Shown here one piece after another: positions 52,359 to 59,252 of a stretch of 59,252 bases of DNA. Every line of letters starts with the position of its first letter. The first letter of the stretch is position 1. The translations under genes were made by a program, and so were the position numbers. The stretch comes from Crocinitomix sp. (lineage in GTDB: Bacteria; Bacteroidota; Bacteroidia; Flavobacteriales_D; Crocinitomicaceae), in assembly GCA_013138735.1 (NCBI GenBank), contig WTCE01000071.1, positions 1 through 59,252 of the forward strand, in the 5' to 3' direction. Below the pieces are notes generated by a model, which was given only the letters and a program-made list of their open reading frames with translations, ran no database searches and was not told where the DNA came from.

Positions 52359-54821
52359 ATGCACGGAAAAATCATCAACAATATTTACGATATAATTACA
52401 AAAGGCACCGAAAACGGCATTGGACAATTATACACAGAAGATCAATTTTATGACAGCACGACGATTACGTTTGGCAATAAGAAGCATGTTAATTTCGGTT
52501 CTTATAGTTATTTAAGTTTAGAGCATGACATGCGCTTGAAAGACGCTGCAATCGACGCGATTCAACGTTTTGGAATCCAATATCCAAGTTCAAGAACTTA
52601 TGTGTCAACCACTTTATACAATGAATTGGAATGTTTAATGGAGCAGATTTTTGAAAACCCAATTGTTTTGGCGACTACAACTACCTTGGCGCATATGGCA
52701 GCAATGCCTATTTTGGTTGAAGAGGGAGATGTAATTATTATGGATCAACAAGTTCACTCGAGCGTACAATTTATGATTAATCATATTAAGCAACATGGAG
52801 TACCATTTTTCGTGGTAAGACATAATAATATGGAACAACTTGAGAAAAAAATTCAAGAATTGTCTAAAAGTTATAAACGTGTTTGGTATATGTGTGACGG
52901 TGTATATTCAATGTACGGTGACACCGCGCCAATTCAGGATCTTAATGCATTGCTAGATAAATATTCCAAATTTAATTTATACGTAGATGATGCCCATGGC
53001 ATGTCTTGGGCTGGTGAAAATGGGGCTGGATATGTCTTTAGTAAATGTAAGTTGCACGACCGGATGGTGGTTGTTACTTCTTTAAATAAAGCATTCGCAG
53101 CTGGCGGATCAGTCATTGTGCTTTCGGATAGTAAAATGGCGAATAAGATTAAAACTTGCGGAGGACCATTGATTTTCGCTGGACAACATCAAATGTCCTC
53201 TCTTGGCGCGGCATTAGCATGTGCGAAAATTCATCTTTCAGAAGAGATTACTGAGATGCAAAATGAGCTCTTGGAAAAAATACATTATTGTCATGAGCTA
53301 TTGTTGGCAGAAGGATTACCTGTGATTTCTGAAGGTGAGACGCCGATCTTTTTTGTAGGAGTAGGCTTACCAAAAGTAGGGTATAACTTAGTTAAAAAGT
53401 TAATGGATCGTGGTCATTATTTGAATCTTGCAGTTTTTCCAGCTGTTGCAGAAACTTGCACGGGTGTGCGATTTACATTAACTAAATCGCACAGTTTTGA
53501 GCAAATTGAAAAAATGGTAGAAGACTTGAGTGTTTCTTTTAAGCTTGCTTTAATCGAAGAGGATCGATCCATGGGTGATATTTACAAAGCCTTTAGGAAG
53601 GTGAAAACATTTAAGATAGAATCAAAAGCAGAAGTTGTCTTGAATGACACGGAGCAGTTTCGTATACAACATGAAACCTCAATTGCAAATATATCGGAAC
53701 AGCTATGGAATTCCAAAATTGGTAAACGTTCTCTTTTCGATTGGAACGCCATGTCTGATTTGGAAGCCGTTTTCAAGAATAATGTCGCCCACAATAATTG
53801 GGATTTTCATTATTTTATGTTATTTGATAAGCAGGACAACCTTGTTTTTGCAACGTATATGACCGTGTGTCTCACAAAGGATGATGCCTTGGCAGCTTCG
53901 TCGATATCTTTAGAAATTGAGCAAAGAAGAATTAAAGATAAGTACTATCTCTGTTCAAAAACATTGATGATGGGTTGTCCAATTTCTACAGGGAAGCATT
54001 ACTATATGTCTAGCACAGTAGAGTGTAAATCGCTGTTGAATTTTTTCTTCAAATATTTAGATGTCTTGCAGGAAAAATTGGACACAACAGTATTGAATTT
54101 AAGAGATTTTGCATCAGATAATGAGGTGATTTCCAATTATTTTTTAGATCAAGGATTTATCAAGGTAGAGATGCCAACAAATTATGTGTTAACAAATGAA
54201 GAGTTTGTTCCAACGGTGGACGACTACCTCTCTGAATTAAAGAGTAGTCAAAGGCGTTTTGTTAAATTGCGTGCCTTGAAAAAAGAGTGTAATTTTGATT
54301 TAGTAGAAATAAGTCAATTCAATCGTCATACCCTAAATCAATTGAATGTTTTATATAAAAATGTCCAAAAGAGAAGCTTCGAGTTAAATCTGTTTGAATT
54401 CCCATCTAAAATTATTGAACAGGCTGTGAGTAGCCCTAATTGGGATGTAATAGGATTAAGAATAAAAGGCAAGTCAAAAGATTTAATTGCTATGGCGGTA
54501 AGTTATGTGAATGATAATAATTATCATTTTTTAATTGCCGGATTAGATTATGATTATGTCAAAGACTATGATGTTTATACCCAACTTTTATGGCAAATTG
54601 TTAAACGCGCTAAAGTTAAAAGATGTATCAGAATTAATTTCGGAATGACTACGGGGCAAAACAAACGTAAATTTGGTGCTACAGAAATTAAAACTTCGTC
54701 ATACGTTCAGTTAAAAGACAATTTTAACGCAACTGTTATTATGCAAATGACTTCAGAAAATGGTTTTACTACTGAACTTAAAAAGCGGAGAGCATATGTT
54801 TCCTCGGTAAAAGAATATTGA
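52359..54821 (+). CDS. Fusion of alpha-oxoamine synthase and GNAT/FemAB-like acyltransferase
   Basis: 820 residues. Residues 1-395 are a PLP enzyme of the alpha-oxoamine synthase group (BioF, KBL, serine palmitoyltransferase, CqsA): DQQVHSSV (H133), LYVDDAHG (D210, H213), SLNKAFAAGG (PLP-lysine K244). These enzymes condense an amino acid with an acyl thioester, releasing CO2. The usual GSGGSR loop is YPSSRT, so it is a divergent subfamily. Residues about 400-820 hold a linker and a GNAT/FemAB-like acyltransferase region (YLLSELKSSQRRFVKL-type core, here YLSELKSSQRRFVKLRALKK; HFLIAGLDYDYVKDYDVYTQLLWQIVKRA; INFGMTTGQNKRKFGA). Likely product an N-acylated amino ketone, such as a capnine-type or sphingoid-like lipid, or a signal. 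Ends overlapping the kinase gene by 44 bases. Confidence 0.8.
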   Translation: MHGKIINNIYDIITKGTENGIGQLYTEDQFYDSTTITFGNKKHVNFGSYSYLSLEHDMRLKDAAIDAIQRFGIQYPSSRTYVSTTLYNELECLMEQIFENPIVLATTTTLAHMAAMPILVEEGDVIIMDQQVHSSVQFMINHIKQHGVPFFVVRHNNMEQLEKKIQELSKSYKRVWYMCDGVYSMYGDTAPIQDLNALLDKYSKFNLYVDDAHGMSWAGENGAGYVFSKCKLHDRMVVVTSLNKAFAAGGSVIVLSDSKMANKIKTCGGPLIFAGQHQMSSLGAALACAKIHLSEEITEMQNELLEKIHYCHELLLAEGLPVISEGETPIFFVGVGLPKVGYNLVKKLMDRGHYLNLAVFPAVAETCTGVRFTLTKSHSFEQIEKMVEDLSVSFKLALIEEDRSMGDIYKAFRKVKTFKIESKAEVVLNDTEQFRIQHETSIANISEQLWNSKIGKRSLFDWNAMSDLEAVFKNNVAHNNWDFHYFMLFDKQDNLVFATYMTVCLTKDDALAASSISLEIEQRRIKDKYYLCSKTLMMGCPISTGKHYYMSSTVECKSLLNFFFKYLDVLQEKLDTTVLNLRDFASDNEVISNYFLDQGFIKVEMPTNYVLTNEEFVPTVDDYLSELKSSQRRFVKLRALKKECNFDLVEISQFNRHTLNQLNVLYKNVQKRSFELNLFEFPSKIIEQAVSSPNWDVIGLRIKGKSKDLIAMAVSYVNDNNYHFLIAGLDYDYVKDYDVYTQLLWQIVKRAKVKRCIRINFGMTTGQNKRKFGATEIKTSSYVQLKDNFNATVIMQMTSENGFTTELKKRRAYVSSVKEY

Positions 54822-56274
54822 ATGTAGTTCCCTTTAAAGGAGTTGACTCAACATGAATATCTCCATTCAAATAAGCCAATTTTTGCTTTGTAAAATACAA
54901 GCCTAAACCAAAATTGTTGCTAGATTGGGATGTTGTAAAGCCTTTTTCGAAAATGGTTTCGAATAGGTTATTGTCTATTCCTATGCCGTTGTCAGTAACG
55001 TTAATTGAGATGAATTCATTCTTGTCTTCAATTTCAATAGATACAGTTGCATTATTTTTGTTTCGATCTTGAAAATAGATTGCATTCAATACCAAATTTT
55101 TTATTATCGAAAATAAAGTCGAATAGTTAGCCGAAAAAGGGATGACGGTTTTATTTGTAATCGTCAAATTAACTTGATCTAAATCTATCAAATATTGAAC
55201 CTCATCAATCAACTGCTTAACCATTAAATTGAAATCGATTACCTCTGAAAGATTTTTCAGTTGATTTTCATTGAGTAGTTCGGCGCCTAAGCTCTCTTTT
55301 AACTTGTGCAAGTTTTCAAGCATTATGCTTGTGCTTTGGGCGCAATTTTCATCCTGTGAAGTAGCTCTTAAATTCTTTAGGCCACCAATTACATTAGATA
55401 CAATGCTATAATTTTCATGCGCGTTGGCAATTGCATTGAAACTTGAATTATTAAAGTTTAGAATAAAAACAAATTCAGGAAGTTCATCTTCACTGTCACA
55501 AGCTAGATATGATAATTCAACTTTTTGCAGTCCGTATTTTTCTGTGTTTAATAGTAAGGGTTCTTTTAAGCAATTTTTATTTCCAAATGCCAAAATTTGT
55601 TCGGGATCTAGTTCAGGAATTAGTGTTTTCAAAGATTTTCCTTCAATTTCGAAATGTTCTGTTTCAAATAAAAGTTCTCCAGTATTATTAATTGAGCGAA
55701 TATTATAATTGCTATCCGTAACTACCATAGCGACATTCGACTCCGTTTCAAAATAGGCGTTTACAGACTTTTTTGAGAACGTCGCAAAACTCATAGATTC
55801 GGAAATCGATTCTAAAGCAAAGCCAAAATAGTTGAATAAGTTTTTACCTACGCCTTCTACAGAAAAATTAGGAAGCTTTTGAGAATAGTCAAGTCGCATA
55901 ATCGACTCGGCATAATCTCCTATTTGTTGCGAAATATCACCTTCCTCACTAAATATTTTAATATAAAATAACCCTTGGATTCTATCGAAAATTTCTTGTT
56001 CAGACTGAACAAGACTATTCTCCTTCTTTTTTGCTAATAGTCTATTGAAGGCATTTAAAATCCCTTCAGATTGTCGTTCAACAACCTGTTCTTTATCTAA
56101 TGTGGCAAGTTCAATCACCCCCTTTAAACCATTTTCAAAAATCGTCAGATTTCCATCTTGTTCGCGGCTTGCGATCGTTTCATAACAATCCCTCAAAATT
56201 TCTGCGAGCAAGGGGTCTCCTTCGCGGATATTAGCCGTTATATCATAGCTATCTGAATTGTTAGGATTTTTCAT
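54778..56274 (-). CDS. Soluble PAS sensor histidine kinase
   Basis: 498 residues, no membrane helix. The N-terminal 170 residues are helical and of unknown type (IREGDPLLAEILRDCYETIASREQDG). A PAS domain spans about 180-290 (NVAMVVTDSNYNIRSINNTGELLF). The dimerisation helix has AHENYSIVSNVIGGLKNL (His near 283), where most kinases have SHELRTPL; the R.P segment is missing. The HATPase has NLVLNAIYF (N box), VTDNGIGI, FGLGLYFTKQKLAYLNG and GTTFNILLP. It converges on the AONS-GNAT gene with a 44-base overlap. No response regulator is next to it. Confidence 0.82.
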   Translation of the reverse strand: MKNPNNSDSYDITANIREGDPLLAEILRDCYETIASREQDGNLTIFENGLKGVIELATLDKEQVVERQSEGILNAFNRLLAKKKENSLVQSEQEIFDRIQGLFYIKIFSEEGDISQQIGDYAESIMRLDYSQKLPNFSVEGVGKNLFNYFGFALESISESMSFATFSKKSVNAYFETESNVAMVVTDSNYNIRSINNTGELLFETEHFEIEGKSLKTLIPELDPEQILAFGNKNCLKEPLLLNTEKYGLQKVELSYLACDSEDELPEFVFILNFNNSSFNAIANAHENYSIVSNVIGGLKNLRATSQDENCAQSTSIMLENLHKLKESLGAELLNENQLKNLSEVIDFNLMVKQLIDEVQYLIDLDQVNLTITNKTVIPFSANYSTLFSIIKNLVLNAIYFQDRNKNNATVSIEIEDKNEFISINVTDNGIGIDNNLFETIFEKGFTTSQSSNNFGLGLYFTKQKLAYLNGDIHVESTPLKGTTFNILLPRKHMLSAF

Positions 56275-56591
56275 GAACTAAGTTTTGTGCTCTTAAAGAT
56301 AATCAAACACTCATATCAATATTGATTCCAAGTGAATTAATTTACCTATTTATGAATTATTCTACAAAATTCCGAAATTTAAATGAAAAATACGTGGGTT
56401 TTTATACTTATGAATTGGATTAATGCATCCGTATAAAGTATGTTTACTGGCGGTTTTGAAAATTATTTAACACTTATAAATAAAAAGCCTTCGTCGAATC
56501 AGTTTCTGCATTCAAAACCAATATTCCTTCTGATTCTGAATTCAATTTTGATATTCCTTTGTTTTGAATTTGCGCTACAGCCAATTCCATA
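56275..56591. other. Spacer with a 38-residue small ORF
   Basis: 317 bases between the kinase and RidA genes. Bases 56474-56590 hold the small ORF listed next; the remaining 200 bases show no gene or repeat. Confidence 0.3.
56474..56590 (-). CDS. Small ORF coupled to ridA-like gene, unknown
   Basis: 38 codons (MELAVAQIQNKGISKLNSES then EGILVLNAETDSTKAFYL). Its ATG begins one base after the TAG of the RidA gene, a spacing typical of translational coupling. The composition is protein-like but too short to classify; it may be a remnant. Confidence 0.3.
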   Translation of the reverse strand: MELAVAQIQNKGISKLNSESEGILVLNAETDSTKAFYL

Positions 56592-56981
56592 CTAAACTCC
56601 ACTCCCTTTGCGCGCCGTAACCTGAATTTCAATTTTCATTCTTGAATCTGCCAAACCTGCAGAAAACATGGTTGCTGCTGGTCGGATCTCGCCAAAATAT
56701 TTTCGTAGAACTGGCCACGTTTTTTTAAATTCGGCTGCGACGGGTAAAATATAAAGTACTCGAACGGTATCGCTTAACGCTGCATTGGCTTCTTTTAAGG
56801 CCGAAATTATATTTTTAAGGCATTGCTCGGTCTGTTTTTCAATTGAAGGATCAATAGTCATGTCGGTATAATCAAAGCCAGTTGTGCCGGAGACAAAAAT
56901 CCAATCGCCATCCACTACAGCTCTAGAATAGGCGACTTCTTGTTCGAAGGTTGATCCTGAATTAATTCGTTTTCTTTCCAT
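56592..56981 (-). CDS. RidA/YjgF family protein
   Basis: 129 residues from ATG 56981 (MERKRINSGSTFE), preferred over 57038 because the family starts at this point and the extra residues look unlike it. Core pattern AYSRAVVDGDWIFVSGTTGFDYTDM, EQCLKNIISALKEANAALSDTVRVLYIL, RPAATMFSAGLADSRMKIEIQVTA. RidA proteins hydrolyse reactive enamines and imines from PLP enzymes; the R-P-A motif is present. It lies between a kinase and a phosphatase gene, with a 38-codon ORF coupled behind it. Confidence 0.92.
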   Translation of the reverse strand: MERKRINSGSTFEQEVAYSRAVVDGDWIFVSGTTGFDYTDMTIDPSIEKQTEQCLKNIISALKEANAALSDTVRVLYILPVAAEFKKTWPVLRKYFGEIRPAATMFSAGLADSRMKIEIQVTARKGSGV

Positions 56982-57062
56982 TTTTAAGCTTTTTACAAGC
57001 AATAAACATAGTGAAAAAAATCGTCCACTATAAATCATTTGGTATCTTGGATTTCAAATTGA

Positions 57063-58415
57063 TTGAAATTGAAAAAATTAGGTCTTGTTTTTATAGTGAT
57101 TGGATTCTTGTTAGCAGTATTTGCAGCTTTCGGAATGGCCAATGGTTTTCTCGGCCAGGGGTCCCAAATTATCTACATAATAGTGGGGGCGCCACTTCTG
57201 TTCACAGGAATTTCAATGCAATTTATTCAGTCGCCGAAAGAGCAAAGAAAGAAGCCGGCAATTGTATTACTGGCTATTTCATTGGGGCTGATAGCGATAG
57301 GGGCGCTTTCGAAATATGTGTATAATTGGCATGGTTCTAATCTTGAGGTGATCGTTGGAGTTTTTATTTTTTGCTTTGGTTTTGCGCCCTTAATGACCAA
57401 GTTCAGATATGAAAAATGGTCGCAGTTTATCGGCTCTTCTCGTTTAGCCTTTTTATTATCAATAACAGATTTTATAATTGTCGTCATGATTTTTGTTGGG
57501 CTGCTCTTTAAAATGATGCATTGGCCTGCTGCTGAATTCATGATGCTAGTCGGAGTAAGTTTGTTGCCGATTACTATCATTGTTTGGAACAGAGTTTTGG
57601 GTCAGCAGTTGGTCTTTAGAAAAACAGCTGAGGAAAACTTGATAGAGGTACATCAAGAATTAAAAGAAAAGAATGATGAAATTTTGGACTCAATAGCTTA
57701 TGCGAAACGAATTCAAACAGCTATTCTACCGCCAGAAAAAATGGTAAAAGCATTATTACCCAATTCTTTTGTGCTGTATTTGCCCAAAGATGTTGTTGCG
57801 GGAGATTTTTATTGGATGCAAAAAAGTGACAATAAGGTGTTTTTTGCGGCAGCAGATTGCACGGGTCACGGAGTGCCTGGCGCAATGGTTTCTGTTATTT
57901 GCAATAATGCCTTAAATCGAGCAGTCAACGAATTTGATAGGCGAACACCAGCAACTATTCTAGATCAAGCAAGAGAGATTGTTATTCAGGAGTTTGATAA
58001 AAGCGAAGAAGACGTGAAAGACGGTATGGATTTGGCGCTCTGTTCTATTGTTGATATGAAATTAGAATTTGCAGGAGCTCATAATCCGCTATGGATCATT
58101 AGAAATAACGAAATCCTTGAATTCAAAGGAGATAAACAACCTGTCGGCAATTTTGAAATGGCGAAACCGTTCACCAATCAAGGGTATGATTTAGAGTCGG
58201 GCGATCTTATTTATATCTTTTCAGATGGTTATGTTGATCAATTTGGAGGAGTAAAAGGCAAAAAGTTTAAACCAAAACAGTTTAGAGAACTACTGCTAAA
58301 TATTCATCAAAAACCTCTAGACGAGCAGTCAAAAATTTTGGAAGAAACAATTATTGAGTGGCGTGGAGATATTGACCAGGTGGATGATATTTGCGTTATT
58401 GGGGTGAAGATATGA
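57063..58415 (+). CDS. Membrane SpoIIE-type (PP2C) serine phosphatase
   Basis: 450 residues from TTG 57063 or 448 from TTG 57069; no ATG precedes the first membrane helix, and an in-frame TGA ends at 57062, so a TTG start is needed. Six hydrophobic segments (about 5-30, 36-55, 67-85, 94-111, 125-148, 155-173), a coiled coil (about 180-205), then the phosphatase: VVAGDFYWM, ADCTGHGVPGAMVSVI, DGMDLALCSI, FAGAHNPLW, IYIFSDGYVDQFGG, with the Asp metal ligands present. The linker LDSIAYAKRIQTAILPP is typical of Bacteroidota members. It probably regulates partner switching by STAS-domain proteins; substrate unknown. Confidence 0.9.
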   Translation: MKLKKLGLVFIVIGFLLAVFAAFGMANGFLGQGSQIIYIIVGAPLLFTGISMQFIQSPKEQRKKPAIVLLAISLGLIAIGALSKYVYNWHGSNLEVIVGVFIFCFGFAPLMTKFRYEKWSQFIGSSRLAFLLSITDFIIVVMIFVGLLFKMMHWPAAEFMMLVGVSLLPITIIVWNRVLGQQLVFRKTAEENLIEVHQELKEKNDEILDSIAYAKRIQTAILPPEKMVKALLPNSFVLYLPKDVVAGDFYWMQKSDNKVFFAAADCTGHGVPGAMVSVICNNALNRAVNEFDRRTPATILDQAREIVIQEFDKSEEDVKDGMDLALCSIVDMKLEFAGAHNPLWIIRNNEILEFKGDKQPVGNFEMAKPFTNQGYDLESGDLIYIFSDGYVDQFGGVKGKKFKPKQFRELLLNIHQKPLDEQSKILEETIIEWRGDIDQVDDICVIGVKI

Positions 58416-58798
58416 GCGAGTATGATGCAGCTTGTACTGAGCTTGAAACCGATTATCTTGATTCTTCGATTAACAGCATGTACCATGTGTCCATATTGTT
58501 GATTTAGCCAATATAATTTCAGTCGAACTTCTAAGGATGTAACTTAATAAGCGTCATACCAAAGCTGCAAATACCCTCTTTTTATGGGTAGTAAATAGTT
58601 TCATTAATAGAATAAGTATTAATTCATCATTAAATTTGAATATGATAGAAACTCATAACTTTTACATATGGTTCCCAACAATTGATCTTGATCCGATTTG
58701 ACTTTGCAACGCGAAAGATTGACTTCTTCGAATTACATTTCACTCAGTAGGGGCGATTCAAACTCGAGCAATGCATTAGATATGACAACAAAATAATT
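58416..58798. other. Gene-free spacer
   Basis: 383 bases. TAAATTTG at 58631-58638 could be a -7 element for the next gene, but the distance to ATG 58799 is long and no -33 partner is clear. No repeat or hairpin of note, and no real gene was seen. Confidence 0.3.
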
Positions 58799-59227
58799 AT
58801 GCTTGATGAAATTCTGACTCAAGACATTGCAAAAGAACTGTTTAGGAGACGTAAACTTTTGGTTGTAGTATCCATTATAATAAGTTCTGCGCTCGCCATT
58901 TTTCAAATTAGCATGAGCAAACTGTCGTTACCAGGAAATGTATGGATACTTTTCATTCTAATTTACACTCTCTTTATTACCATAGTAATCTCTATTTTTT
59001 TTAAAAAAATTAACCGCGAAGAAGAAAGAATTACTGGGACTAGGTTCATTTTATCTGACTTAGAAATATCGGAGATTAACACTCTAGGAAATAAGAAAAG
59101 CGTTAATAAGAATACGGGATCATTTAAAAAAGAGAGCCGTGGGATAAATGTTTCAAACGGCAAGGTTCAATTTATTATCCCACACCAAATCTCTAACTTT
59201 GATGCTTTTTTATCAGACCTTATATAA
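58799..59227 (+). CDS. Small membrane protein, unknown
   Basis: 142 residues with two hydrophobic segments (about 20-38 and 48-68) and a charged, cytoplasmic C-terminal domain of about 75 residues (INREEERITGTRFILSDLEISEI, GKVQFIIPHQISNFDAF). No family recognised. Complete, with a stop at 59225-59227. Confidence 0.6.
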   Translation: MLDEILTQDIAKELFRRRKLLVVVSIIISSALAIFQISMSKLSLPGNVWILFILIYTLFITIVISIFFKKINREEERITGTRFILSDLEISEINTLGNKKSVNKNTGSFKKESRGINVSNGKVQFIIPHQISNFDAFLSDLI

Positions 59228-59252
59228 GGTATTCGTTAGGACTAAATATCCT

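Noticed and set aside
54778-54821. 44-base overlap of convergent genes as a possible mis-annotation
   Set aside because: Both C-termini are consistent with their folds (GTTFNILLPRKHMLSAF and the GNAT end), so the overlap is accepted.
52359-54821. Calling the fusion CqsA
   Set aside because: The fold and gene neighbour recall CqsA, but the glycine loop and the C-terminal fusion differ and substrate cannot be read from sequence.
52359-54821. Calling the fusion BioF
   Set aside because: No biotin genes are near, the loop motif differs, and BioF has no acyltransferase fusion.
56982-57038. Longer start for the RidA protein
   Set aside because: The added residues are unlike the family; ATG 56981 matches the usual N-terminus.
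58640-58700. 19-codon frame after TAAATTTG
   Set aside because: Too short and without any supporting composition or conservation.
1-59252. tRNA, rRNA, insertion sequence or phage genes
   Set aside because: None found on inspection; no cloverleaf, transposase or integrase pattern seen.

Overview
The window looks like a chromosomal segment of a Bacteroidota bacterium, most likely order Flavobacteriales (a Crocinitomicaceae/Cryomorphaceae-like relative). This rests on the AT-rich sequence, cargo proteins with type A and type B C-terminal signals for the type IX secretion system (T9SS), a PorP/SprF-family protein, many signal-peptide and lipoprotein genes, families common in this phylum (DUF2911, DUF983, DUF4139/MuiA, YfiT-like, GbsR-type regulators), and promoters of the Bacteroidota TTTG / TAnnTTTG type. 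I see no tRNA, rRNA, insertion sequence, phage or CRISPR array.

Layout. 1-5450: the end of a partial gene, a CotH-type T9SS type B cargo protein with a PorP/SprF partner, a lipoprotein, a small membrane protein, and a decayed fragment of a second PorP/SprF gene. 5448-8763: an unknown protein and MutS. 8863-13509: two T9SS type A cargo proteins around a soluble histidine kinase whose input domain resembles the XylR/DmpR aromatic sensor. 13510-13798: hairpin-rich spacer. 13799-14647: DUF2911 protein. 14804-18798: six-gene operon (GbsR/MarR regulator, two small membrane proteins, DCC thiol-disulfide protein, TIGR01777 epimerase, fatty acid desaturase) behind a perfect palindromic operator. 18799-19195: octamer repeat array. 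19196-22634: HMA-like small protein, XRE regulator with membrane partner, SpoU methyltransferase, SH3 lipoprotein, NAD(P)-binding protein and a small ORF.

22629-28077: an outer-membrane protein and a secreted trio (lysozyme-like protein, GP-repeat protein, lipoprotein). 28139-31981: tightly packed five-gene minus-strand operon including a hydrolase-like protein without its nucleophile. 32367-34397: urocanate hydratase (hutU). 34491-36660: lipoprotein, a minus-strand gene relic and a secreted protein. 36819-38276: YugP-type zinc peptidase and BI-1 family protein. 38395-40392: heptose epimerase (rfaD/hldD) and an HTH protein. 40795-46321: MuiA-like protein, radical SAM/SPASM protein, DUF983 protein, LTA-synthase-like membrane sulfatase. 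46451-51521: PA-domain T9SS cargo and a secreted tectonin/ankyrin protein with unusual 28-residue repeats.

51600-59227 is the most interesting end. It holds a compact RNA gene with its own promoter and terminator (6S-like candidate), a STAS-like protein, an 820-residue fusion of an alpha-oxoamine synthase with a GNAT/FemAB-like acyltransferase domain, a PAS histidine kinase convergent with it, a RidA protein, and a membrane-anchored SpoIIE phosphatase. The fusion enzyme could make an N-acylated amino-ketone lipid or a signal; that is inference.

Four intergenic loci (about 4797-4900, 18844-19190, 32213-32376, 42671-42813) carry the same family of degenerate CCATYAAA-type octamers with a shared GTCAAATCGCATTGA-like cap. 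Several genes appear to start at, or within a few bases of, the expected transcription start, suggesting leaderless mRNAs.
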